Origin: Rhaphigaster nebulosa
Lineage: Eukaryota > Arthropoda > Insecta > Hemiptera > Pentatomidae
DNA: 64,000 nucleotides
Direction of reading: 5' to 3'
Assembly (NCBI GenBank): GCA_948150685.1
Contig: OX411306.1
Span: forward strand, 233,191,147 to 233,255,146
Positions 11,590 to 22,061 of this stretch are shown piece after piece (the first letter of the stretch is position 1; each line of letters begins with the position of its first letter). The notes under the pieces are model-generated. The model saw only the letters and a program-made list of their open reading frames with translations. It did no database searches and was not told the DNA's origin. The position numbers and the translations under genes are program-made.

Positions 11590-12980
11590 CTCATTTTAGC
11601 AATATAAATATTCACAGAATAACATATCTCCCATTATACAATCATCTTCTACAGATCTTTTCCGCATTCCTTCATCCCCTCTACTATTTCTGGGTTTATC
11701 TACCCTCAGGGTCCTCTGAACAAATTACATTCTGGGGAGTCATTTAAGGAGATCTGGAATCGTACTCTTGTAGTCGTCACCTAATAAAAATGTATAGCAC
11801 ATGGCTTTATTCAGTTCATAGCAATAATGATGTCTTTGTTACCAGTTAATATGAATAAAAATTATTTCTCAAATGTCTCCAATGTTTTGTTTTTGTTTTG
11901 TTTCATGTCCCCTCAGGAGTATTTAATAGATATAAGTAGATTCACATCTTCATTTGATAATTTTCCTTTTTCTGTAACAGTATTTGTTACTTTTTGTTTT
12001 TATTAAATAATAATGTTGATAGGGCTCACCAATGTTTTATGATATTACTAACACGAAACTTAAACTAATTTAAATCTAAAATCATTAGTAGATTCAATGT
12101 TCACTGCATTGGGTTCTGCAACCATACCGGTGGTGGTGCTGGTGTTGATGCGTAGAACAGAGGGTTACTAAGATATTTTAGTGAGTAGAGGAATTTGATA
12201 TGCCTCTGCTTGATGAATTCAGGTTATATTGAAAGTTCCATAAGGGCATGGAGAGATGATGGCTTCTCCTTCTTCAGCAACGTTGTTCAGACCATCTTCC
12301 TTAACATGATGTCTTGGAATCGACGTAGATGACGCTGCGTGCCATCGTTAATGTAGGAAAACAGCGGTGCGCTATGAACAAGTGTTGGTCGCATAATGCA
12401 TTTGTCAATGGTCAGTAAGAAGGTGATACAGACGGTAGGACCTTTTTCCTTACCGTACGGGTTTTCTAGTAGAGCTAGGTTTAAAATTTGAAGTGCCCAT
12501 CCTGCATAATATTCAGATTAGACTAAGAATTTGGAGGGGAAGATGGTTGAGTTGGTCACTCGGAGAGCCTTTGGCAGTCTAGATCTCTTGACCGGTTTAA
12601 TTAATGTAATTCATGCCAACTACATCAGTAGTGTAGAATAAGAACAGGAGTGGCGAGAGAACTGCCCCGCATGTCGGCAGAATAGTGCGGGAATACTCAT
12701 CACTAACCTGTTCAGCGAGACTCTTGTTTTTGAGGAAAGAGGCAATGAAGCTGTAGAGTTGTTCTGGACATTCGTAATCCAGGAGCTTGCGGCATAAAAT
12801 GCAGTGAGACACAGAATCAAATCCTTTTGTACAGTCTATAGAGATCATTGCTGTTGCCGTGTCCTTTTTGAAATTGGAGTTCACCTCATTACACAACTTC
12901 ATCAGGTGGTGTTCCGTGCAGTGTTTTTTTTTTTCTCATCCTTCGTTTATTTAAAGTGTCTTTCACATAAATATATGAAC
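11590..12980 (-). pseudogene. Degenerate LINE, RT palm plus 3' end, copy 1
   Basis: Minus-strand LINE remnant. Frame 12597-12902 carries the RT segment with AMISIDCTKGFDSVSHCILC, containing the first catalytic Asp in the usual x-x-x-D-x-x-x-x-F-D-S-V context, and then TCGAVLSPLLFLFYTTDV. The second catalytic motif (F/YADD) is missing because the sequence jumps to the C-terminal segment at 12100-12440. The 3' part resembles 900-1480 in direct orientation. The copy in A' is at about 49930-51339. Confidence 0.65.
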
Positions 12981-12983
12981 AAT

Positions 12984-12990
<7 letters not shown>

Positions 12991-13059
<69 letters not shown>
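12991..13059. repeat. (TA)n microsatellite that hosts a LINE insertion
   Basis: TA tract at the outer end of duplicon A, continued by the poly(T) tail of the 13061-13935 LINE. The equivalent TA tract in A' hosts the gypsy element. Confidence 0.9.
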
Positions 13060-13060
<1 letters not shown>

Positions 13061-13076
<16 letters not shown>

Positions 13077-13940
13077 TTTCGGTTGGCTCTACAGACCTTG
13101 TAGATCTTTGGCCGCCTGAACCAGCCTTCTCCACCTCTGCCTATCTTGGGCCACTGCTTTCCAGTTTGCTGCATGCAGCTCTTTCGCATCTTTGTTGATC
13201 CTGTCTATCCATCTGGTTTTTGGCCTTCCACGTGGTCTCTTGCCAACTATTGTGGCATTCATCGTTGTGAAAAGGCGTTCTGATGGATTGCTTCGAGCTA
13301 CATGCCCCGCCCATCTTAACCTCCTTGCCTTCATATCATGAGATATTGACTGACCAGTTTCTGTAAGTAGTTCTTTATTGGTTTTTCTTCTCCAGGATTT
13401 TAGATTCTGATCCCATATCGCTCCGGTTATCGTGCGGAGGACTTTCCTTTCAAATCTCTCGATTCTGCTTTCTTGGGTGCCGGTTAGAGCCCAGGTCTCG
13501 CAGCCGTACATCAGAACTGGTTTTATCACAGCATTGTACACCCTTAATTTGAGATTTCTGAAGATTTTTCGGGATTTCAGTACTCTTGACAGAGAGAAGA
13601 AAGCTCTATTTGCGCTTGTTATACGCTGGTCTATCTCTGTATGCTGGCCATTGACTGAGGTTATTGTGGAGCCGAGGTATTTAAAGCTGTCTACTTTCGG
13701 GAATGTTCTGCCATCCACGCAGATACTATTGTTGGGGTGGATTTTTCGGCTAACTATCATGTATTTTGTTTTGTCTTCATTTATTTTCAAGCCGATTTGC
13801 TCTGCTTCTCGTAACAGAGTCTTAGCAAGTCTCTCAATGTCCTGTTCATTGATTCCAAGGACAGCTATGTCGTCCGCATACGGTAGGATTTTGTGTTTCA
13901 TTCCGACGTGCACCCCTCCATTTTCCAATGAGGAAATTTA
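13061..13940 (-). mobile_element. 5'-truncated LINE with poly(A) tail
   Basis: Minus-strand, open over 279 codons (13089-13928) with no stop. It starts inside the RT palm with ILPYADDIAVLG (the Y-A-D-D box, both aspartates kept). It continues through KINEDKTKYMIVSR, FKYLGSTI, YNAVIKPVLMYGCETWAL and the C-terminal RWAGHVAR..KRPRGRPKTRWIDRI. An A-tail (plus-strand T run, 13059-13079) follows the stop codon closely. Truncation at the 5' end, the A-tail and TA sequence on both sides fit target-primed insertion into a TA microsatellite. The uninterrupted frame suggests it is young. It lacks endonuclease and most of RT, so it cannot move alone. Confidence 0.8.
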
Positions 13941-13959
13941 TTTTATATATATATTATAT

Positions 13960-14340
13960 AAGTAGAGAATATAGGTGGTCATTTGAAAGTGAAATTTTAA
14001 ACTTTTTTTTTAGCCCTATGCATTTTGTAAATATTTGTATCATTGAATTCTCGTTTGTTAAATGTTCTTTCCAATAGTATATCGTATTATTTTTTTTATT
14101 ATTTTTTTTTTAATTTTATTTTTTTATTTTTTTTTAGGCTTATCGATTTATAATTAATATCAATTTGGAAAAATGGGTTCATCAACTACCCTATTTTAAA
14201 TGATGTGAGAATGTATATAATAGCTAAATCAAACAATTTTGAAGGCTTTCTTTTATTCTTTATTCATGACTTTTCGTTTTCTGTAAATTAAAATGGGATC
14301 CTCTTCAGAAGTTTTGGTTGAGGGTTGAATCTCCAGGCCT
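13960..14340 (+). repeat. Arm-derived block displaced outside left arm
   Basis: Matches about 59545-59930 in L' (direct) and 32850-33170 in R (inverted), with words such as AGAGAATATAGGTGGTCA and AATGGGTTCATCAACTAC. In L' and R this block lies inside the arm. Near L it lies outside, before the 15010 homology begins, so the outer part of L has been rearranged. A CCAGGCCTGTAAG-type end near 14330 precedes a TA tract. Confidence 0.6.
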
Positions 14341-14368
14341 GTAAGAGGCTGACATCAGTTGACACTAC

Positions 14369-14371
<3 letters not shown>

Positions 14372-14419
<48 letters not shown>
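14372..14419. repeat. (TA)n microsatellite
   Basis: TA tract at the boundary between the displaced arm block and sequence seen only once in the window. Confidence 0.95.
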
Positions 14420-14424
<5 letters not shown>

Positions 14425-14980
14425 GAAGTGGTGAATATCGAATAGATTGGTAATTCATTATCCATGGATAACGAATAAAGATGATATATTCATCATTCTA
14501 AATCAATTCTCTCCAAGTTTGATCGGACATACAAATACAATACAATCCTCCCAACTTCGTCTCGGACAACCACTCGGACGTTTACTCTGGGTTTCAGCAT
14601 TAATTAATTACATTTATAGCAATTCATTCATTAACTATGTAGTACAACTTTTATTATTCATTTCTGTCTTTGTGATACTGTTGCTTCAATTATATTTGCT
14701 GGATGCATGCCCTGCAATTTCTCATTGTGTAGCCTTGCAGATTCACCACTGTACTTACTTTTCTTTAGACGAAATATGTAGCATATTTATTTATTTTTTA
14801 TGACTTAAAGTCTTCGTTCTCTCAGTAATATTATTTACAAATAAAGAAATTGTTCCTATTGAGGAAGGATAATAAACTTACGAATTGAGCAGTGTTATGG
14901 AAGGAAAATAACAAATTCCCTCTTTTAATCTCGTTGGAACCTCATATTAAAATAATAATAAATGATATAATTAAAATGGA
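14420..14980. other. Single-copy stretch, no gene recognised
   Basis: One 118-codon plus-strand frame (14447-14803) is rich in hydrophobic residues, but it has no recognisable domain and is not repeated in the other arms. I treat it as a chance ORF in AT-rich DNA. Confidence 0.3.
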
Positions 14981-16429
14981 TAAAAATATTCCACCAATGT
15001 AGAAGGGAATTTTTATTTTATATACAAATAAATTAGAGAATGGTTCAAATTATGAGTTTTTGATTTCCCTGTCTTGTAATAACTGCATTTCCAAATCTCT
15101 TTATAGATATAGTATTACTGCCGTAAGTAACGTTTTCAATGCTTTACAAGAGAGGAAAAAGAAGTTTCAAATCCCACTCACCTGCTTGTTGTGGATAGAG
15201 GTGAATCATTATATTTGAAGTGTTGCATATTTGATTACCCTATTAACTTATTTCCGATAGTTATACTCATAAAATATGGCCAGTATAATGCAAATACGAC
15301 ATAAAACTCAAAATTAGCAAAATTGGGCTTTGGACAGTTTATCTCTAACATACAGATATATGCATAGGGCAATTGTGGCTGAGATGGGCCACTGCAAAAT
15401 AGTGGTCAGTGACAAATTCAGTAACCATTCCTTAGTGACATCAGCTGCAAGCATGTAACCCTGGTCAGTGCTGGTTGCCTTTTGTGTTGTTAGAGTGTTA
15501 TTTAAATAATTTTTTTTTATTATGTCTAGAGTCCATGAGGTAAGTAAAAACTTATGTACAGCTGCTGAGTTTAGTTGTTGGATACATAGTTAGTAATTCT
15601 TTGAACCATATTATTAGCAATATACAATATAAAGGCCAAAATGTAAAATGTCATATTTAGAGGGTGGTTTTAAAGGGGCATCATGGCGGCAAACAAAGAT
15701 TTTCCTGAATTTCAAATAACAGTTATAGCCATTGTAATAGAATACGTGATTGACATTTAAAATTTTACAAAAAAATGTCAATGTGATACCTAGTGTTAAA
15801 ATTTATCTTCTTATAACTTTTGTTTAGATTCAATTCAAAATAAAAAAAGTCTTGTGCGGTGCGCGCATCACACAACTTTCCCTTACCGTCCTATTATAAT
15901 TATCTTTTTAATACAATTTTAAAGAGTTCACATAAACACTGCTTCTAATAAACTCAGCAGCATACACATCTTCTACCACTTAAGTACAATAAAAAAGTTT
16001 TTTAAACAATTTTAGTACAACAATCCTGAACACTACCTATATATTTTAACTTTGTCAAGTTGCAAATATATTTTAAAAGTTTCTGGTTTAGTTTCCATGG
16101 AAACATTTTCATTCCATTAAATAATGTGAAAGTAGAAATTATTAAGTTAATCTCCGCTTTTGTATTCTTAAATTACTTTATTACAGAGCGTATTGTTTAC
16201 AACAGATTGGCGGATTGGTGGGAGAAGGTTCGGTCGTATCCGTCTCTTTTCAGATGCGCTTGGTTATCCATCTAGGGTCTTGTGCTCCCCATAAAATACG
16301 CTGTATCTTTGCTAATACTGGTCCGATTTTGATGATTCTTTTATTATTTTTTAGATAATTTAAATACGTTTCATACAATTCTATACGTTATTTACCGTAA
16401 AATGCATATTTTTATGCTATGCGCAAATA

Positions 16430-16870
16430 AAATATTCTTTTCATCATAACTTTTTTCCCTGCTATTCCTTGGTGATTTACTACATAAATGAAAAGTTAAA
16501 GACCTTTATGAAGAATAATTTAGGCAAGTTTCATCAAAATCGTTGGAGCTGTTTTCGAGAAAATTGTAAACAAGTGTAAAATCGGTTATATAAAGTGGCA
16601 CTTCCAGTAAGTCGATTTTGACGAAAATGTTGCTGTAACATCACATGCATGTACCAACCTTAAATACGTAATTTCAGTATCGTACGACTTTTCGTTTTTG
16701 AGCTAGACTGTTCATATACACACACAGACCGTTTTTCGAGACTTGGTCATTTGGATACAGGAGACCTTAAAACGTGTATTTCCGTCGAAAACTCGAATTC
16801 GAATATTTTCACGATCGAAATACTCCCCCATACTATATACTTCGTATATAGGTAAGGGAAAGTAACAAAA
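16430..16870 (-). repeat. Interspersed repeat with TATACGAAGTATA hairpin (family r3), L copy
   Basis: Block ending at a near-palindrome around TATACTTCGTATATAGGTAA, carrying CGAATTCGAATATTTTC and GACCAAGTCTCGAAAA-type words. Copies at 32270-32700 (R) and 60040-60447 (L'). The hairpin end and lack of coding capacity suggest a non-autonomous DNA element, possibly of a family widespread in the host; family not identified. Confidence 0.5.
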
Positions 16871-17139
16871 TAAGGAAATTAAATGTTAAAACTGCGTCTA
16901 TATCTGACATAGATGTGTAATATCGCTTTTTGAATTAATTGTTTGCATATTAAATAATTTTGCATGGTTTTGCTTTGCGGATGTAGTGAAATTAAATTAA
17001 CTCTATATCCACTCTTGCATTATATTTAAGTATTGTATCAAGTAGTTAAATAGTTCATATTAATTTATCATCTCCCCTATGATTCCATTACCCAACTAAA
17101 AATTTAGTCTGCATTATATCTCTTGTAAGGTCAGATCCA

Positions 17140-19510
17140 GACCTGGGATGGGATCCCTTCTACTCATTGGATGCTTTTGTAAGGGGGTTTTGAGCAGTCC
17201 GAATTTTTTGGGAATTAAGAGACTGGAAATGTTTTTCTAGTGGTAGGGCTCACCCTAGAACCATTTTCTGAAACAGTTGGAGTTACAGACCTTGCGAAGC
17301 AGTGTCGTACAGTTCTTCTGGTAGAAGAATACAACACGGTCTGTAACCGGCCGTAAACCACCACACTCCTTTATTAGGTGCAGCTCCAGAAGAAATGAAG
17401 TAGTGTATTATGTGGTGTGTATGTGGGCCAGACCCCCTATCGTGCACCTCCTCCCCCACAACCCTATAAATTACATACCGTTGTGTTCCTTGTGACAAAT
17501 GATTAAAAAAAACAACTAATGTTTCCAGAAAAAAAAGTGGCCTCACCTTGCCAAAATGGCGTTCAAAGATGGCGGACTACCGACTTTAATTTGATTCAGT
17601 TTTTTTTTAACTGTCATTCTCCATTTGGCTTAATTTCATCATAATTGGCCTTGTTTCAAAGCTGAATAGTCTGAATGCATTAGTTATTAGCTTGATTGGC
17701 ATAATTTAGTTTAATTACATCAGCGAGATCATGTTAGTACAAAAGCACAGGGCAACAGTGATTTTGCGGCGCAGCGTTTCATAATCGGTTCTGGATAATG
17801 GCAGTCTTCTTTGTACGAGAAAAATATCAGATTTGCCAGTCAATTTGAAAAAAGTAACTATACCTCGTGTAGCTTAATACATTAATGTATCTATACTCAC
17901 ACTCTATAGCTATTGCGGAAGAAAAAATATTTTTTGTTTCCCATTGTAATTTAAGTGCTAGTGACAATAATATAACATATACGTTTTTTATTTATTTTTT
18001 AATTAACATTCTTTATTCTGTTCTGAGGACTTATAAGACGGTAACTCTCGTAAACAAACATACAATTATAGCAATAAATCTTAATCCAGGCTCATCCTTC
18101 AACCACATCCTAATTAAAAATAAATATAGCCAACTGGAGTAAAAGCATATTATATTTTCCGCGTGGTTTGCAGTTTTCCAGATATTGAACATGGAAACAG
18201 AAAATGAATGAAAATTGTATGTTTTTTATTGAATAAAATACCGCCATTTTAAAAATAGCGGCTTTAGGATGGCTGACAAGGCTTATTTTACTCCGAATGT
18301 CCTACACATTCGTAATTCACATTAAAACCTTCTCCTAAAATGAGTACTCAATTTCGGCCCTTGCTCCAGTTGGCTATATTAATTTTTATTAGGATGTGGT
18401 TGAAGTATGAACCTGGATTAAGATTTATTGCTATAATTGTATGTTTGTTTACGAGAGTTACCGTCTTATAAGTCCTCAGAACAGAATAAAGAATGTTAAT
18501 TAAAAAAAAAATGTATAAATTTTGTACGCATTATATTATTGTTACTAGCACTTAAACTGGGGAACAAAAAATTACTTTTTTCTTGCGCAATAGCTATAGA
18601 GTGTGTGAATCGGCTCTGAAACCCTGCGCCACAAAATCACTGTTGCCCTGTGTTATTTTACAAATATTAGCTCATTAATGTAATTAAACTAAATTATGCC
18701 AATCAAGCTAATGACTAATGCATTTATGAGTGCTCATTGATGAGGAAGAAGACTGACAGCGCTTACGTCCCTCCCGCTTCACCGCTAATTGAGTGCATCT
18801 TCTAAGGACCCATTTCGAGTATTTTTGAATGTGACTATTGGTTTTTAAAGTAGAATAAATTTTTTCGTTATTTTTGGCCGTTTGATGGCCACAGGTCTTG
18901 AAATTTGAACTTTCGTGTGAACGAGTTAAAAATATTGACTTTACTGGTGATAACTAATATCCAAGCCAATTATTTATTTAAATTATTCTCACAACTCACA
19001 AGGAACATAACGGTGTGCAATTTATAGGGGTGTAGGGGAGGGGGTGCACGATAGGGGGGTATGGCGCACAGACTAATACATTGCTTCATTTCTTCTGGAG
19101 CTGCGCTCAATCAAGGTGCGTGGTGGTTTCCGACCACGTCGTACTCACATGCGTGTTCCCCAAGGGTCTGTGCAATCCTCAGTACTGTGTACACGGCTGC
19201 AACTGTTAGAGTGAAGAATAAAAAAGGTAGTGTAGCGGATAACGTTGATGATACAGGCATCTACAGTGGTTCCTTGAACTCAACAAGAGCTGGGAGGACG
19301 GAACATTACAGATAATCTCAAGAAGACAGATTGTGTTGTTCTGTGTTCTCCTACCAGAAGAACTGTACGACGCTGCTTTGTAAGGTCTTTAACTCCAGGT
19401 GAGCCTCATCACTAGAAAATATTTCCAATCGCTAAATTCCCAAACATTTCCCACTGCTCATAACTTCCTTACAATGCATCCAATGAGTAGAAGGGATTCA
19501 GTCCCACCCA
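17140..19510. repeat. Nested palindrome upstream of Beclin-like gene (L)
   Basis: An inverted repeat inside arm L. TTCTACTCATTGGATGC at about 17158 pairs with GCATCCAATGAGTAGAA at about 19477. Segment 17940-18180 pairs with 18340-18580 (CCAACTGGAG/CTCCAGTTGG at 18131 and 18364). Repeats near 17400-17500 and 19010-19100 (GTGCACGATAGGGGG) also pair. The centre is near 18260, with a loop of about 150-200 bases. L' has the same structure (60700-62805); R has only one half. It ends about 200 bp before the Beclin start codon. Confidence 0.75.
19101..19434. repeat. 334-bp segment missing from L'
   Basis: In L' the flanks are joined directly (CTTCATTTCTTCTGGA then TTCCCAAACATTTCC near 62745). The coordinate offset between L and L' falls by 334 across this point. 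The segment includes about 190 bp (19140-19330) found nowhere else in the window. Confidence 0.7.
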
Positions 19511-19706
19511 CATGTAAACATGTATAAAAACAATGGAATAATTCCTGTTTATGGAAAATTAAAATTATTTCAAATCTCTTTGATGTCATCCCTCAACCCA
19601 TGACTAGTTTGTGTCATCGCTATTCTCCATTGAAGTTTCTATATACATCAAACCTATGTATATATTAGAAACAGCTTTCATTGATTATTTTGTACATTCG
19701 TTTCAG

Positions 19707-20777
19707 ATGGAGGATGACTCTGTAGAGGGATTCACTTTCTTGGAAGCCCCTCCTGAAGCACCTGGTGAATTATCACGTCTCGTGAACGTCACTACCTACT
19801 TTTATGATTCCCTTTCCTCCAACTCAGAAATCGATCCCCGTGCGTGTGTGGAATGTATGGATAAGTTAACTCTTATGATGGAGGATCATTTAAAATTCAC
19901 GGAGGAGGAATATAATGATTATATTCAATTTCTCCAGACGCTCGAAGCTGAAAATTTTGATGAGGACATAAGAGAATTCGAAAAAGAGTTGGAGGATCTC
20001 CTGTTAGAAGAAGAGAAGCTCAAATTTGAATTATCGATGGAAAAACTAGAAGAAAAGGAAATAACATTTGAATATAACGCACTGTTAAAAAGAAATAAAG
20101 AATTGGTTGGAGAAGAACTGAAATACTTTAGGTCATATTATAAATATTTGTATAATCATCACTTTACTCAGGAGGAATTGATAAGTTTGAATTCTCAGAT
20201 CGTTTATAACGAAGGAAATATAGAGGTATTGAAAAATACAAATATATTTCAGGCTACATTTAACATATGGTACAAGGATGGTTATGGTACAATTAACGAT
20301 CTGAGACTGGGATATCTGTCTTCTGCTCCAGTGGATTGGAACGAAATCAATGCTGCATGGGGACAAATTTCCCTTCTTCTCTTAGCACTTGCTAAGAGGA
20401 TGAATTTAAAATTTAAAAAATTCCGTCTGGTGCCGTTTGGAAACCATTCATACATTGAGATGACTGTGAAGAAAAAGAAATTACCACTTTTTGGTTATGG
20501 TAGTTTCAAATTCCGGTTCGATAACAAATTAGATAGAGCGATGGTTGCCTTCCTCAATTGCTTACAGCAGCTGAAAGAATCGAATCAATCTGTAATTTGT
20601 TTTCCCTATAAAATTAAAAGTGCAACATTAGAAGACGATAGCACCGGAATTTCTTATTCCATAAAAATTCAGTTTAATTCCGAAGAACATTGGACGAAGT
20701 CATTAAAGTTCCTTGTGACTAATTTAAAATGGGCTCTAATGTCTTTACGAATTTTAGAAAGAGAGGGCGAAAGATAG
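19707..20777 (+). CDS. Beclin-1/Atg6-like protein, N-terminally truncated (copy L)
   Basis: Single open frame of 356 residues. Beclin-1/Atg6 is the scaffold of class III PI3-kinase (Vps34) complexes in autophagy. Residues 22-38 align with the BH3 region (LSRLVNVTTYFYDSLSS), but its usual Gly-Asp pair is Thr-Tyr. CVEC at 47-50 keeps the second CxxC. Residues 62-176 are a Glu/Lys/Leu-rich coiled coil. Residues 178-350 are the BARA/evolutionarily conserved domain with WNEINAAWGQ (211-220), GNHSY (245-249), FDNK (271-274), QFNSEE (322-327) and TNLKW (338-342). The membrane-binding aromatic finger (FFW in human) reads F-R-F. The protein is about 90-100 residues shorter than human Beclin-1, missing the N-terminal zinc half. 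The start is the ATG aligned with the other copies; an in-frame ATG at 19656 would add 17 residues. TTTCAG directly before the ATG could be a splice acceptor. AATAAA-like words follow near 20865. Confidence 0.9.
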   Translation: MEDDSVEGFTFLEAPPEAPGELSRLVNVTTYFYDSLSSNSEIDPRACVECMDKLTLMMEDHLKFTEEEYNDYIQFLQTLEAENFDEDIREFEKELEDLLLEEEKLKFELSMEKLEEKEITFEYNALLKRNKELVGEELKYFRSYYKYLYNHHFTQEELISLNSQIVYNEGNIEVLKNTNIFQATFNIWYKDGYGTINDLRLGYLSSAPVDWNEINAAWGQISLLLLALAKRMNLKFKKFRLVPFGNHSYIEMTVKKKKLPLFGYGSFKFRFDNKLDRAMVAFLNCLQQLKESNQSVICFPYKIKSATLEDDSTGISYSIKIQFNSEEHWTKSLKFLVTNLKWALMSLRILEREGER

Positions 20778-21714
20778 ACGGAGCACATAGTTCTAGAATC
20801 GCTGTAAGTTTTTAAATAGAACTTGGCCACAAATATTTGTTGTTTTTTACTAAAATATGAAATTAATAAAAATAAAAATTTTTGTTAATAAAAATATGAA
20901 AATGTTTTTTAGTAGCATTTTTGATTTGTATACATTTTATGATCGATATGTGTGCAACTGCTGTTTTTAGTTGTGCTTCTTGTTTGATTGTATTATTTAT
21001 TTGTAATCAGTTGTTTTGATTTGTATGTGATTTTTCGTTATGCTCTTTTAGAAATTGTTGTTTTGTTTTTTGATTTTTAATCAATTGTAGTTGTGATTTT
21101 TTATTTTGCTCTTTCAGCAATTGCTGTAATGTTTTCAATTTTTAAGCATTTATAGTTATGATTTTATAATGTTTCAGTTATGAGTTATGATGTTATTATA
21201 GTTTTTATTTTATTTTTTGTAATTGCAGTGTTATTTTTTTTGTGATCATCCTTAAGAAGAAAAAAATAGTTTATTAAGGAGATGCATTAATGTGATGAAA
21301 ACTTGTAATGGTAAGGGAGCTTTTTGGTATGTGAAGCGCATAATGGCAAGATGATTGTTGATTTATGATCTGTGATGTACATTGTAGAATTGTTAACTCT
21401 TCAATTTTCTTTTCTTTGAGTTGAAATGGATATCGATTGATAGTTGGATCGACCGTCTTAAAAGTGCCTAGTATCTTTACAGGTTTGCTTAATATTCTTT
21501 AGAAATTTGTAGAGAAAGGGACACACAGAAGCATTCTGGCTGCTGGAAATATTTTTAACTGGGTGACACTATTATCATATGGTCAGGTGGTGTTCACCCA
21601 GTTTATCTGAAAGGTCCTACAATGTGGGTCGAAAAGTCGGCATTAAATATATAGTTACAACTGTTTTATTTTATTTATGACCGATAAAATAAATCTTTGA
21701 AATATTTTGTATTC

Positions 21715-21718
<4 letters not shown>
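20778..21718. other. 3' flank of Beclin-like gene
   Basis: Non-coding AT-rich flank, T-rich on this strand, matched closely in inverse by 28600-29545. Several AATAAA words just after the stop (about 20860-20890) could serve polyadenylation. No other gene seen. Confidence 0.5.

Positions 21719-21791
<73 letters not shown>
21719..21791. repeat. (TA)n microsatellite
   Basis: Pure TA tract absent from the corresponding place in R (near 28600), where the flanks are joined with no TA run. Confidence 0.95.
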
Positions 21792-21793
<2 letters not shown>

Positions 21794-21990
21794 AATTTGG
21801 AAAAAAAAGAATTCCTACTTGTTATATTCATCCAAATGTTCCAAATTATATTTCCATTATAATTTCCTCGTCAAGAGTCTTTGGTTTCGCTCCTTCGCGA
21901 ATCCACTCCCAAACATTTGTCGTCCTTCTTTTCTCCCCTTCTTACACCTGGTGTTTCTCTGGGCTCCTCAATCACAACAAACTTTTTCAG

Positions 21991-21997
<7 letters not shown>

Positions 21998-22058
<61 letters not shown>
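21998..22058. repeat. (TA)n microsatellite
   Basis: TA tract whose R counterpart (28367-28388) is much shorter, so the tract length has changed since the arms duplicated. Confidence 0.95.

Positions 22059-22059
<1 letters not shown>

Positions 22060-22061
<2 letters not shown>

Larger units (their letters stand above)
9970..11590. other. Non-coding, possible intron of protease gene
   Basis: AT-rich and mostly featureless, apart from the insertion at 10558-10750 and the weak exon candidate noted separately. The matching sequence in A' is 47130-48484. Confidence 0.35.

Noticed and set aside
12804..13189. Open frames reading Ile-Tyr repeats over TA tracts (also at 21697-22181, 37789-38305, 58121-58353)
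   Set aside because: They are translations of (TA)n microsatellites; no protein-like composition outside the repeat.
14447..14803. 118-codon hydrophobic plus-strand frame
   Set aside because: Single copy, no known relatives, composition expected of AT-rich DNA, no splice or promoter signal.
17283..17546. Frames containing a TQRxVIYRV-like motif, seen in all arms in both orientations (also near 31657, 60776)
   Set aside because: They follow the nested palindrome repeat; frames differ between copies and shift, so they look like shadows of a repeat.
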